Assembly: GCF_014836955.1 (NCBI RefSeq)
Contig: NZ_JACSPV010000047.1
Location: 1 to 34,333, forward strand
Length of the DNA stretch: 34,333 bases
Direction of reading: 5' to 3'
From: Bacillus norwichensis
GTDB lineage: Bacteria > Bacillota > Bacilli > Bacillales > Bacillaceae_C
The stretch's first letter is position 1. The number at the start of each line of letters is the position of its first letter. Below, in pieces: positions 1-8,917 of the stretch. Both the position numbers and the translations under genes were made by a program. The notes below the pieces were generated by a model that was given only the letters and a program-made list of their open reading frames with translations, was not told where the DNA came from and ran no database searches.

Positions 1-73
1 GCACCTCCTTCAGTTGATACATTGATCATACTAAGAGGGGCTGCATAAAAATATGCGTTGTTTGATTGGGGGC

Positions 74-886
74 TTACCCTTCATTTCGCTCCAAAATATT
101 ATGCTGTTTCATTAGTGCTTGGACTTCTTCTATTTTTTCACTTTTAATTTTTGCTTTTCCTTTATACATGCCATTTTTGGCGGTAAAGCTTCCTTCAATT
201 TCATAGAAAGGTGTAGAAACAAATTGTTCTATTTCTTTTTGACGTTGATAAATAAGGTATACTGTGGGAGACTGTACCCGTCCAATCGAGAGACTGTCAT
301 TAAACCCCTTTTGTTGTAAGAGGAGGGTAAATAACCGGCTTCCGTTCATTCCAACAAGCCAATCACTTATTTGACGTGTCTTTGCTTCGTAATAAAGTAA
401 TAAGTCTTTTTTGTTATCTTGAAGATTATTGAATCCTTTCCTTATTTCATCAACCTCTAGTGAATTGATCCATAATCGTTTAATTTCCTTATTTTTTGCT
501 CCAGTCATGTAGTAGGATGAATAAAAAATATTGGACCCCTCGCGGTCCGAATCACACCCGTTTACAATTGTTCTAATGCTAGAGTCATTGAATAGCTGTT
601 TAATAAAGTTGAACTGCTCTCTCTTATCGTAAGACACCTTATACTCATAGTAGTTTGGCAGAATCGGTAAAGAGGACAAATTCCAAGTTGCCCACTCTTT
701 TCGATATTCTTTTGGTTCTTTCAATTCTACTAAATGTCCAATTCCCCACGTGATAATTGCTCCAGTGGGAAACGTTTGACACGGATTTAATTCAATATGT
801 GTTTTGTGACGTTTTTTTATAGAAAAAGCATCAGCATAGGCTTTGGCTTGCGAAGGTTTTTCGGCAAATATCGCTATATTGCTCAT
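74..886 (-). pseudogene. Truncated type IA topoisomerase (TopB-like), left copy
   Basis: The 270-residue product matches the N-terminal Toprim part of topoisomerase III-like enzymes: the start reads AEKPSQAKAYADAF, followed by GHLVEL, the acidic Toprim signature DSDREG, and SIGRVQSPT further on. Family members are usually about 650-750 residues with the catalytic tyrosine beyond residue 300, so this copy ends before the active site and should not relax DNA. I placed the start at 886 because GGAAGG lies about 8 bases upstream; an in-frame start at 904 is less well spaced. No continuation of the family is recognisable in the 73 bases to its left. It is not the missing half of the fragment at 6892-7257, because both carry the same N-terminal region with different sequence. 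The truncation is seen; the loss of function is inferred. Confidence 0.75.
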
Positions 887-922
887 CTCGTTCCTTCCCT
901 TCAAATTATTCTATCTTTGAAA

Positions 923-952
923 AGAAGAAACATAATAAAACATGTTTCTTCT
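923..952 (-). terminator. Inverted repeat, possible terminator of the methyltransferase operon
   Basis: An 11-bp perfect inverted repeat (AGAAGAAACAT, 8-base loop, ATGTTTCTTCT) lies between the GIY-YIG gene and the topB fragment. On the minus strand it is followed by TTTC, a weak U-run, so it may end the three-gene operon. It could equally be an operator in front of the topB fragment. Confidence 0.4.
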
Positions 953-1082
953 GTGTGTATCTATTAATATAAAATAAATTTTCATGCTTAATCTAATACC
1001 TCTTAATAATCTCCATCCAGAGGAACTGGTGAGGCATCATTATATGGTAATCTATAATGTTATCACCATAGTGTAAATTAAC

Positions 1083-2216
1083 CTATAGATTTACCCTCAT
1101 CACAACCTCATTAATAACTTCTTGTAATTTTTCTAACGATACTACAAACCACTCTTTGGGAACTAACATCTTCCCATTTGGTCCTTGTATCAATACATCT
1201 AAATTATAGTTTGCTAGCGCATGATGCATTGTTGTTTCAAATTTTCTGCCATTCATGTTGTATACTTGATATGTGGTAACAATTTCAACTGGAGCGTAAA
1301 GGTATGTTGATTCATTCTCAGCGTTACTAATCCTCTTTTCCACTGAATCTTTTGTAAAGCCAACTTTATATAAATCTTTTATAGAGGCTATTTGTGGATT
1401 AGTACTTAAAGATCTCAGCACGTAAATAAATCCTGTCGAAATATCATCTTCCCTAACGTGATCCAATAACGTATCTTCATTGTCAGTAACTCGTCTACCG
1501 TGTTTATAAAGTTCTGCAGCTAGTGAACGGAGTAACATATCTGATTCTGTTCCATTTTCAAAAATACAATGAAGCCTAGCATTTGTTTTACCCTTAATTT
1601 TTTTACGTTCTCCGACACTTTCCACAAAAAGGAGTACCCCTTTTAGGATATAAAAACTATTAGGGTGAATGTCTTGTTCATTTTTAAAAGGCACTATTTT
1701 TCTTTTACCTTCTGTAATTTCTTTTTGGCACTTCTTAAATAATAGCTCATACTCATCAAAATTCTTTATTTTCTTTCGTTTCGCAACATACTCAGGCATT
1801 GTGGTAACCTTAGGTAGCGTGCTTGTATCAAAAATAGAAGAAGCCAGATCATCTCCCAGTAATTCAGAAGAACCGCTATTTAAGATATCCTCTATTGAAG
1901 AAATTTTAGGTATCTTGGTTTCTCCTGGATTTTTATCAAATAAACCTATATCATCATACTGCTTCAAATATTCCATGCGTTCAGGGTTCTTTCGAATTCC
2001 AATTAACCTACTAGCTAGTCTTCTTTCAGCTAAGTCAGTTGGAACCTTTTCAGGTTCTCGGCCATTTTCTTTAACAAAATCTACTATCTCTAAAAACCTT
2101 TCTGCTTCAAGATCATATTGAACTTTAGGTGCGCTTTTGGACGGTGCTGTGATTTCGTCAAATAGAGAGCTTTCTATTATTTCATCAATTGAACGATACC
2201 TATTTGCCACTATCAC
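1083..2216 (-). CDS. GIY-YIG (T5orf172-type) nuclease-like protein, YeeC-like
   Basis: The C-terminal part of this 377-residue protein (about 262-366) is a GIY-YIG/T5orf172 domain. IYV is at 264-266, YKVG at 283-286, the expected arginine at R295 and a glutamate in FETTMHHAL at E327, so the usual catalytic residues seem present. The N-terminal 250 residues have no domain I recognise; a stretch near 41-95 resembles the helical repeats often found in helicase-associated proteins. The start is a GTG four bases after AAGGAGG; a second in-frame GTG two codons on is also possible. The gene overlaps the end of the helicase gene by 17 bases, implying translational coupling. Third gene of a methyltransferase-helicase-nuclease trio that resembles B. 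subtilis yeeA-yeeB-yeeC. Likely role, by inference: the DNA-cutting part of a restriction or defence system. Confidence 0.75.
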   Translation of the reverse strand: MIVANRYRSIDEIIESSLFDEITAPSKSAPKVQYDLEAERFLEIVDFVKENGREPEKVPTDLAERRLASRLIGIRKNPERMEYLKQYDDIGLFDKNPGETKIPKISSIEDILNSGSSELLGDDLASSIFDTSTLPKVTTMPEYVAKRKKIKNFDEYELLFKKCQKEITEGKRKIVPFKNEQDIHPNSFYILKGVLLFVESVGERKKIKGKTNARLHCIFENGTESDMLLRSLAAELYKHGRRVTDNEDTLLDHVREDDISTGFIYVLRSLSTNPQIASIKDLYKVGFTKDSVEKRISNAENESTYLYAPVEIVTTYQVYNMNGRKFETTMHHALANYNLDVLIQGPNGKMLVPKEWFVVSLEKLQEVINEVVMRVNL

Positions 2217-4122
2217 GTTTCCTCCTTAACTCTTGCATATAAATTACTGCTTCACCCATACGTTTTTCAATAGGATCGGAAGATTTCGCATCGGGGCGTC
2301 TTCCTGTTGACTGATAAAACTCTTCGACTTTAGGCCAAATATAGACTAGCTCATCTTCATCAAATGAAATGCGCTTAGCGTCAATAGATTCTTGAATCAA
2401 CTTTAGAACTGGCGAATTCAGTTCTTTAGATAAAACCTCAAAAGCTTTTTGGAATGGATTAATTGAATCAATAAGATTAATATGTAAATCTTCTATATTA
2501 ATAAACTTATCTGCCATTCGTATAAACTCTCTACTTCCAACGACTTCCGATTTTGCACCTTTCATCACCGTATCTACGACAATATGTTGCCTTACTTCCT
2601 CAATTTCATCATCTGATAAATTAGGGTAAGTTTTTTGAATTACTTTTGGAATCAATACTTTATTTAAAACTTCTGGTTCAACATCACCTGTAAATGTTTT
2701 TTGAACTTGAGGATCTTGAAAGATTTTTGCTTTTAAATCAGTGATATCATTTTCAATAATCTTTCTGACATTCTCTGTTGACGGTTCTTTTAATCCCCTA
2801 ACATACATTTCCCCTGCTGTGGATTGCTCAGTTTCACTTCTTCTCCGTTTAAATTTAAAGTCAGGTGTAAGTACTTGTTCCATTAATAGAGACGCAGAAA
2901 TAGCTTTAAGCATTGTATTAACCGTGTATGTTACTTCTTCATCTTGTGCATCCGGCTGTGCAATAAGGTTAGTGAACTTAGCAGAGGTCTTATTGTAACT
3001 GTCACGGGTACAGCGTCCAATAATTTGTACAATCTCTGTAAGTGAGCCGCGATATCCAACTGTTAGAGTATGTTCACAGAACGGCCAATCGAATCCTTCT
3101 TTAGCCATTCCAAGAGCTATAATAATATCTAAGTCCTCTAATTTTGAAATATTTCTCAAATACTCGACAACCTTTTCTCTTTCAGCCTGGTCATCAACTA
3201 AATCAGCAATCTTCAATATTTTTCCGTCAGTATGCCGTTTAACATGGATGATTCCAGTTACATCATCCTGATAATCCACTTCACCAATGATATCGATAAT
3301 CCTATTCACTTCATCGTATTTATCTTTTGTTGATTCACCAGAATTAACATTAGGAATATGAATGATTGTTTTCAGATTCGTATCTAAAACTTCGCCTATT
3401 GCTGAAGTGTACTTGCCTTGATAAAAATGATATCCTATTCCAAAACTCTTTAAATACTCATAGCCATCAAGTTGCTCATAATATGTGTATGTAACTTTTT
3501 CGAACTGTTCTTCTTCTTGTGGAGAAAGAATTGGAACAGAATCTCCCCTAAAATATGAACCGGTCATAGCTACAATATGTGCTGATGAATTACGAATAAC
3601 ATTACGAAGCACTTCACCTAAGCGTGAGTTTGTATCTGCCGAAACATGATGAAACTCATCAATTGCTAATAAGCAATTATCAAAAACTTTATCATCTAAC
3701 TTTTCATATGCAAACCGTAAAGTCGAATGAGTACACACTAATATTTCATCATCAGATTCCATGAAACGAACAAAAGCATTTACCTTTGAACTGTCTCCAC
3801 CTGCAGTTGTCAAATTATTTCTAGGATCAATTCTCCAGTCTGCAAAGAATCCATAACTTTTTAATTCTGTATTCTTAAAAGAGGAACCAATGGAACGTTC
3901 AGGAACAGCAACTATAACTTTCTTCAAACCTTGATTAATCAATTTATCTAAACCAATAAACATTAACGCTCTCGATTTCCCTGAAGCTGGTGGAGCTTTA
4001 ACTAATAAGTACTGAGAGTTACGCTTTTCAAATGCCCTTGCTTGCATCTCACGCATACCATATTCATTTATCAACTTACTTTGGCCTGTTTGATTATATT
4101 TAATCTCTACCAAGTTCTCCAT
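2200..4122 (-). CDS. Superfamily 2 DEAD/DEAH-type helicase, YeeB-like
   Basis: The 640-residue product has a full set of SF2 helicase motifs: Walker A APPASGKS at 43-50, Walker B DEFH at 155-158, motif III TGS at 187-189, motif V around 336-347 (GMAKEGFDWP) and motif VI QIIGRCTRDS at 366-375. This is the layout of type I and type III restriction-type translocases and of defence helicases. The region after about 400 is charged and without a recognised domain, and may contact the partner proteins. The gene starts 8 bases after the methyltransferase stop and its end overlaps the nuclease gene, so the three are almost certainly one transcript. Likely role, inferred: ATP-driven DNA translocation between recognition and cleavage. 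Confidence 0.85.
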   Translation of the reverse strand: MENLVEIKYNQTGQSKLINEYGMREMQARAFEKRNSQYLLVKAPPASGKSRALMFIGLDKLINQGLKKVIVAVPERSIGSSFKNTELKSYGFFADWRIDPRNNLTTAGGDSSKVNAFVRFMESDDEILVCTHSTLRFAYEKLDDKVFDNCLLAIDEFHHVSADTNSRLGEVLRNVIRNSSAHIVAMTGSYFRGDSVPILSPQEEEQFEKVTYTYYEQLDGYEYLKSFGIGYHFYQGKYTSAIGEVLDTNLKTIIHIPNVNSGESTKDKYDEVNRIIDIIGEVDYQDDVTGIIHVKRHTDGKILKIADLVDDQAEREKVVEYLRNISKLEDLDIIIALGMAKEGFDWPFCEHTLTVGYRGSLTEIVQIIGRCTRDSYNKTSAKFTNLIAQPDAQDEEVTYTVNTMLKAISASLLMEQVLTPDFKFKRRRSETEQSTAGEMYVRGLKEPSTENVRKIIENDITDLKAKIFQDPQVQKTFTGDVEPEVLNKVLIPKVIQKTYPNLSDDEIEEVRQHIVVDTVMKGAKSEVVGSREFIRMADKFINIEDLHINLIDSINPFQKAFEVLSKELNSPVLKLIQESIDAKRISFDEDELVYIWPKVEEFYQSTGRRPDAKSSDPIEKRMGEAVIYMQELRRKRDSGK

Positions 4123-4130
4123 ATTTCCAC

Positions 4131-6770
4131 CTACTCTCCAGTCATTTCCTGATACATATTAAGAAGTAAACTTAAGCGTTCCTCATCATTTTCAAAACCT
4201 CTTTGTCGATAAGCCCGATCTACAATTCCATCTAATTCTTCATGTGCTTCCTTTAAATCCAATGGCATAGTTAAAGGATTATATAATTCTGCGAGTGTTC
4301 CTCCCATTTCTTCCCTAATATCAATTATTTTAAGAACTACTTCTATAATTCTATTTTTTCTAGTTGTTGATAATTCAGGAAGTGGGAATGTATTATAACA
4401 CAGCCCAGCTGAGTAATTATATCGAGTTTCTAATCTACCACCTACTGCCTTAACCCATGTCATATGCATTCTAGACATCAAAATTCCAAGCAGATAAATA
4501 TCGGCATCATAAATTGCGTAAACTCGATTTGATAAAACTGTATCTGCACCAACTAATCCCATGGGGATATAAAATCTATTTTCTGAAGAAACAGCCGGAA
4601 TAACAATTGAATATTTGTTTGCCTCATGTGTATCTCTGAACTTCCATGGTGTTAATGCAAGTTTATTCGTTCCTTTATCCTTCGATTTTTCCCTGTGTTG
4701 TTTTGTAATTGAAATTCTTTTTTGAACTAAAGGAATAGATTTTATCTCTTCATATTTTTCCTTGTTAAGCCATAGACAATATCTTAAACCACCATTTATA
4801 AACTCATCCGAACCTATAAATTTTTTAAAATAAGGAACTAATTGAGGGTACTGATTGATTGCATCTGCATATTCAGTAATAGTAAAGAGTAACCCACCAC
4901 CATCGTTGGGCATATTACCAAACCTAAGCCTTGGTAAATTCGAAATTGGTTTACTTTTAGTAGATACAAGTATATTTTCACCATCTGTTAGATAAGGGCT
5001 AATATTAGAAACTAGCTTTTTAGTGCCGTCAATAAACAAGTATTTATTTTTTTTAGAATTAATTGGACCAAAACCGATAATTACAACAGTTACTCCAGCA
5101 TTTCCTATAGCATTATTCGACCACTTAAATGATGTGTAAGCAAAATTAATTTCGATATTAAATTTAAATAGCTGATTCCATAAAGTAAAAACTTGTTCTC
5201 CATGAGTAATTGAATTGGTAGAAACAAAAGCTACTTTTGCGTTTGTTGTTTGTGAATATTTTGCACCCAAGAAGAACCAAGCTGATATATAGTCCAGCAT
5301 TTTTCCGTTTTTTACATTTTTAAATATGGTAAGCATATCAGCTTTATGTTCTTTGTTTTGTTTTTTAGACCCAAGATAAGGTGGATTACCAAAAACATAA
5401 ACTTCCTCAGACTCTTGCACAGGGCAAACATCCAACCAATCAACTTTAATAGCATTTGCACAACGTATATCTCCAGCAGATTGTAGTGGAAGTGTTGCAC
5501 GGACTTTATCACCAAATATTTCCTCTAATTCTATATTCATTTGATGCTCGGCAATCCAGAGCGATAACTTGGCTACATCATGTGCAAATTCATCAACTTC
5601 AATTCCATAAAATTGACCAAGTGTCACTGAAGGAAGGTACATTAAATTTTCCGTCAATTCTCTCTTTCGTAACAAAATCTTGATTTCTAAGCGTCTAAGT
5701 TCTTTGTAAGTTATAATTAGGAAATTTCCAGAGCCACATGCCGGATCAAAGAACTTTATTTTTCCAATTCTATCATATAAAATATCTAACTTTTCTACGC
5801 TATCGTACGCTTGTTCAAATGCCTTATTTAAATCATCTAAAAACAACGGTTTAATCACTTTCATTATGTTAGGGACACTTGTATAATGCATACCTAAATG
5901 ACTACGACTTTCATCTGTGGCAATGGCTTGAATCATTGAGCCAAATATATCAGGATTTATTTTTGCCCAATTTAGCAATTCACCAGAATCAATTATAAGT
6001 TTTCTAGACTTTGCTGAAAATGTTAACTCTTTGTGTGGTTCAGAAAATAATTGTCCATTTACGTAAGGAAATTCTTGTAAATAGCTAGGCACATCCACTC
6101 TTTCTTTTGTATCTAAAACTACAAATAAATCTGTGAAGAATTTATTAAGATCTGATCCATCTGTTCTTGTTAATGTTTTTATTGCATTAGTAAAACTACC
6201 TCTTTTAAATATTCCTGTATCTTCCGCAAACAAACAGAATAATAAACGCATAAAGAAAATATCTATCCCATTTTTAGTATCTATGAGATTATTTTCTTTT
6301 TTTACAATATCGTATATTCTAGCAAAACGTCCCGCTGCTTTAATATCAGCGTGACTTTCTTTTTCGAAATCAACCTTTTCAATACCCTTCCACGCTAAAA
6401 AGAAACTAAAATGCTGAGGGAGTTGCTCAAACTTTATATCTAAAGCTTCTTGTGTTTTTGTGTCTTTCACTAGTATCCCATCAAAATCTGTAACTATGAG
6501 ATAGCGTGGCTTGGCAGATAACTCAGCTACTTGCTGTTCTATATCCACAAAGCCATCAAAAATATTCCCCTTGCCCACTTCCTTAAACCATACCTTATTC
6601 TTTAAATGAACTTCTCCTGCTCTCTTTGCAAGATTGAGATTTCCATTTTTTAAACGGGTAATTGTTGCCCGGGGAGTATCATACACATCAAGCAAATCAT
6701 ATAAAAAATCCGAATGATCTTCCCTTTGTACTATTTCGACAATCCTATCCTCATAATCTATAATTGACAT
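4131..6770 (-). CDS. Large DNA adenine methyltransferase, MmeI/YeeA family
   Basis: The 879-residue product has an N6-adenine methyltransferase core: SAM-binding DPACGSGNF at 342-350, a motif II-like GIE at 389-391 and catalytic NPPY at 462-465. GMHYTS at 293-298 is typical of the MmeI/YeeA group just before the core. Residues 1-100 match the position of the MmeI nuclease domain (ending PRYLIVTDF at 88-96), but the expected D...ExK is not obvious: the aligned strand reads KVWFKE. Residues after about 600 should hold the target-recognition region and C-terminal helices. The length is close to B. subtilis YeeA. A good ribosome site (GGAGG, 9 bases before ATG) supports the start. First gene of the trio. 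Inferred role: methylates host DNA and specifies the target for the helicase and nuclease. Confidence 0.88.
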   Translation of the reverse strand: MSIIDYEDRIVEIVQREDHSDFLYDLLDVYDTPRATITRLKNGNLNLAKRAGEVHLKNKVWFKEVGKGNIFDGFVDIEQQVAELSAKPRYLIVTDFDGILVKDTKTQEALDIKFEQLPQHFSFFLAWKGIEKVDFEKESHADIKAAGRFARIYDIVKKENNLIDTKNGIDIFFMRLLFCLFAEDTGIFKRGSFTNAIKTLTRTDGSDLNKFFTDLFVVLDTKERVDVPSYLQEFPYVNGQLFSEPHKELTFSAKSRKLIIDSGELLNWAKINPDIFGSMIQAIATDESRSHLGMHYTSVPNIMKVIKPLFLDDLNKAFEQAYDSVEKLDILYDRIGKIKFFDPACGSGNFLIITYKELRRLEIKILLRKRELTENLMYLPSVTLGQFYGIEVDEFAHDVAKLSLWIAEHQMNIELEEIFGDKVRATLPLQSAGDIRCANAIKVDWLDVCPVQESEEVYVFGNPPYLGSKKQNKEHKADMLTIFKNVKNGKMLDYISAWFFLGAKYSQTTNAKVAFVSTNSITHGEQVFTLWNQLFKFNIEINFAYTSFKWSNNAIGNAGVTVVIIGFGPINSKKNKYLFIDGTKKLVSNISPYLTDGENILVSTKSKPISNLPRLRFGNMPNDGGGLLFTITEYADAINQYPQLVPYFKKFIGSDEFINGGLRYCLWLNKEKYEEIKSIPLVQKRISITKQHREKSKDKGTNKLALTPWKFRDTHEANKYSIVIPAVSSENRFYIPMGLVGADTVLSNRVYAIYDADIYLLGILMSRMHMTWVKAVGGRLETRYNYSAGLCYNTFPLPELSTTRKNRIIEVVLKIIDIREEMGGTLAELYNPLTMPLDLKEAHEELDGIVDRAYRQRGFENDEERLSLLLNMYQEMTGE

Positions 6771-6812
6771 TTTACCCTTCCTCCATTGAATTACTATGCT
6801 GACTCTAGTAAA

Positions 6813-6841
6813 TATATAAAAGCTCTAATTTTCATAGTTAA
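6813..6841 (-). promoter_or_regulatory. Possible promoter of the methyltransferase operon
   Basis: On the minus strand TTAACT and TATATA are separated by 17 bases, ending about 43 bases before the methyltransferase ATG. The region is very AT-rich, so chance matches are likely. Confidence 0.3.
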
Positions 6842-6891
6842 TAATTTTTCCTAGGCAACTATTTATAATAATACCTGAACACATTATATTT

Positions 6892-7257
6892 TTACACATT
6901 TTTATAACTGCCCATAACTTCACGGTCACAATCCGTTGCAACAATAACACCTGATGATGATTGAAGCAGTTTTTTTACCAAGGCAAACTGCTTCCTTTTA
7001 TCTTTAGCCACTTGAAATTTGAACTGCTCAGGAAAAATCGGCAGGGTTTGCATAGACCATCTTTTCCACTCTTCCTTATACTGTTCAGGCTCCACCAACT
7101 CAACTAAATGGCCCAGCCCCCATGTGATAAAAGCTCTTTTATTAAAAAAGCGGCTGTCTTCCACTTCTATATATCCATCTTTTTTAATCGCATTTCGAAA
7201 TGCATCAGCATAAGCCCTTCCTTGACTGGGCTTTTCTGCTAAGATGACGATCGACAT
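6892..7257 (-). pseudogene. Truncated type IA topoisomerase (TopB-like), right copy
   Basis: This 121-residue reading frame begins AEKPSQGRAYADAF, continues with GHLVELVEP and reaches the Toprim acidic motif TDCDRE, then switches to eight unrelated residues and a stop. Family members continue DREGE at this point, so the gene is cut inside the metal-binding signature and must be inactive. The break lies near 6920, at the edge of the AT-rich methyltransferase island. The start follows AAAGGGG at a normal distance. The rest of the gene is not in the window; the copy at 74-886 is a different, divergent N-terminal fragment. I infer that insertion of the island, or recombination between two topB-like genes, broke this locus. 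Confidence 0.75.
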
Positions 7258-7341
7258 TTCACCATTCCCCTTTTTGATCTTAACGGTTTTCCTAAGGCTC
7301 TTTTACACATTATAGAACATTTGTTCTAAAATCTAAATGAA

Positions 7342-7372
7342 AAGGACTCCTGTTTATCATACAGGAGTCCTT
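7342..7372 (-). terminator. Rho-independent terminator-like hairpin
   Basis: A perfect 12-bp stem (AAGGACTCCTGT with ACAGGAGTCCTT) and a 7-base loop. On the minus strand it is followed by TTTC, fitting termination of the ribbon-helix-helix gene upstream (7522-7755). Confidence 0.7.
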
Positions 7373-7461
7373 GAATTTTGCATTATATATTTAATCTTCA
7401 TCAGGATATGGATAAAATTCTTAAACCGAGATCAAGAAGATCAGTTGGGATTTAATAGAAC

Positions 7462-7480
7462 GACGGTGAAATTCACCGTC
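7462..7480. repeat. REP-like palindrome
   Basis: GACGGTGAAATTCACCGTC is a perfect palindrome with 9-bp arms around a central A, followed by CCCCGTA. The ten bases CGTCCCCGTA recur at 25094-25103 beside another ACGGT/GACGG inverted pair. Short ACGGT...ACCGTCCCC repeats of this kind are scattered in many Firmicutes genomes; calling it REP-like is inference. Confidence 0.55.
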
Positions 7481-7521
7481 CCCGTAGGAATGAAAGAATC
7501 CCTTTCTGGATCATCATAAAA

Positions 7522-7755
7522 TCAGTAGTGATCGTCGCCGGGTTCCAGCCTTGTTTTCATATATTTTGCCAAATCAAGCCTTGTTTCCTGACTAATGGTA
7601 TCTATATGTGATTCTGCAATTTCCTTTGTAACAAATTGCTCAATCCATCTTCGTATTAGTGCTGAAGAGTTTATCCTACTTTGCTTACAAGTAAAATAAA
7701 AGTCTTCCTTTAATTCTCTAGGTATTTTTATATTCATTTGATCATCCATTTTCAT
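7522..7755 (-). CDS. Small ribbon-helix-helix (Arc/MetJ-type) DNA-binding protein
   Basis: The 77-residue product opens with MNIKIPRELKEDF about six residues in: a beta strand of the pattern x-I-x-I-P followed by two predicted helices (KEDFYFTCKQSRINSSALIRR), which is the ribbon-helix-helix fold of small repressors such as Arc, CopG and plasmid partition regulators. I chose the ATG at 7755 because GAGGGGG lies about 11 bases upstream; a TTG at 7800 would add 15 residues with no ribosome site. No toxin or partner gene is adjacent, so it is not an obvious antitoxin. Such proteins are common on mobile DNA, and this one lies beside the broken topB gene. It probably binds DNA as a dimer; its target is unknown. 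Confidence 0.6.
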   Translation of the reverse strand: MKMDDQMNIKIPRELKEDFYFTCKQSRINSSALIRRWIEQFVTKEIAESHIDTISQETRLDLAKYMKTRLEPGDDHY

Positions 7756-7800
7756 TTTGCCGTCAGCCCCCTCATTTGATACACTCCCATCTGCCTTCAA

Positions 7801-8048
7801 GTGAAAGCAATGGTTTCATCCGCTATTTTAATTTTCCACCAGCTGTCTTTTATCAGAAAAGGGATCAAAGCTTTATTTTTTCTTTCCACAAATGATGCAA
7901 GTACCTGAATAGTAATCGATTCTATGCTTCTGAAAAAATTTGCACTGAATCCACCATTTTATCTTCTTCATGTTCAACAGCCTCGTTTTCTCATTCTTAT
8001 TTTGCGTTTTATATAATTTTTTTGGAAACCCCCGCAATCTAAAATACA
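7801..8048. other. Gap without recognisable gene
   Basis: AT-rich stretch between the ribbon-helix-helix gene and the YpjP-like gene. I see no reading frame with a ribosome site and no clear repeat; it may contain the promoter of the small gene at 7522-7755. Confidence 0.4.
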
Positions 8049-8071
8049 AATCCTGCCGTTTGTGCAGGCTT
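8049..8071 (-). terminator. Terminator of the YpjP-like gene
   Basis: On the minus strand AGCCTGC and GCAGGAT form a short GC-rich stem followed by TTTGTATTTT, 24 bases after the stop codon at 8095. Confidence 0.65.
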
Positions 8072-8094
8072 CAAACATGGAGACTGACTATCTA

Positions 8095-8673
8095 CTATGC
8101 CATCCATTTCGGAGGTGTGTTCTTAGACCAATAGATTTCCCCTATTTCATGATGCTTTTCAAAGTTATCTTTGCTTAAATGATAATGAAAATTAAACCAG
8201 TAGCCTTCCAAAGGACGTTTATCCCTCCGGACATGAAATCTAGCAACATCTTTTTCATTCCGTACATCATATACATGAAAGATTCTCTCCCCGTACCCAC
8301 TGGAAGGCTGATCAGTGATTTGAAAATGGGCAGTTTCATGAGATCCTGCTTCAATCAGTAAAGAGCTCAACACTTCTTCCATTCCCGGCAAGATCCCTTC
8401 TATGAATTCATCTTCCACCTGTTTCAAAATTCTTGGACCCAGTTTCGCCATCGCCTGTTCTCTTGCCAGACTGGTGAGTAGCAGCGCTTGCTTTTCTTCT
8501 GATATACCAAAACGATCCGCAGCTTCTGCTTCAGAATCACCCAAGGTTTCAAATGACGTAAGAACTTCGCTCTCTTCTTTGACTCCTGCCTCTTGTTCAA
8601 TGGAAGGTATATAAAATCCTAAGGTCAAAAGAGCAATAAGAAAGACGAACACTTTCCTGATCCAAAGCTTCAT
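8095..8673 (-). CDS. YpjP-family protein
   Basis: A 192-residue protein with one N-terminal hydrophobic segment (about 4-24, VFVFLIALLTLGFYIPS) that could be a signal peptide or anchor, then an acidic stretch and a C-terminal region ending in GYWFNFHYHLSKDNFEKHHEIGEIYW. This ending, rich in aromatic and His residues, is what I recall of the Bacillus YpjP family, whose function is not known. ATG follows AGGAGA by 7 bases. It stands alone, with a terminator downstream and about 240 bases to the response regulator gene. The family assignment is from memory of the C-terminal pattern and should be taken as probable rather than certain. Confidence 0.6.
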   Translation of the reverse strand: MKLWIRKVFVFLIALLTLGFYIPSIEQEAGVKEESEVLTSFETLGDSEAEAADRFGISEEKQALLLTSLAREQAMAKLGPRILKQVEDEFIEGILPGMEEVLSSLLIEAGSHETAHFQITDQPSSGYGERIFHVYDVRNEKDVARFHVRRDKRPLEGYWFNFHYHLSKDNFEKHHEIGEIYWSKNTPPKWMA

Positions 8674-8807
8674 TTCTATATCTCCTGTCCTCTTACTGAA
8701 AATGATTTAATGCTGTTTATTACCGCAAGTCAATTCCTTAACCTCTTAGGAATCAGTTTAACTTTCTAAGACCTCCGCAGTTCTGTTCAGCCTTTCAATC
8801 TCGAGCA

Positions 8808-8828
8808 ACAGGAGACTTGCTCTCCTGT
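8808..8828. repeat. Small inverted repeat between the regulator and YpjP genes
   Basis: ACAGGAGA and TCTCCTGT flank a 5-base loop. Neither strand shows a strong U-run directly after it, so it could be a weak terminator of the response regulator gene or an operator. Confidence 0.35.
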
Positions 8829-8917
8829 CCATCATTTTTCTTACGTTATATTTTCCTAATTTTCCTTCTATCCGTTCAATATTATGTAGGATAAACATCT
8901 TGTTACCATGTATTGGA

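Noticed and set aside
74-7257. The two topB fragments as the two halves of one gene split by the island
   Set aside because: Both contain the same N-terminal Toprim region with different sequence, so they cannot be the two ends of one gene.
7337-7519. 60-residue plus-strand open frame
   Set aside because: It runs through the terminator hairpin and the REP-like palindrome and has no ribosome site.
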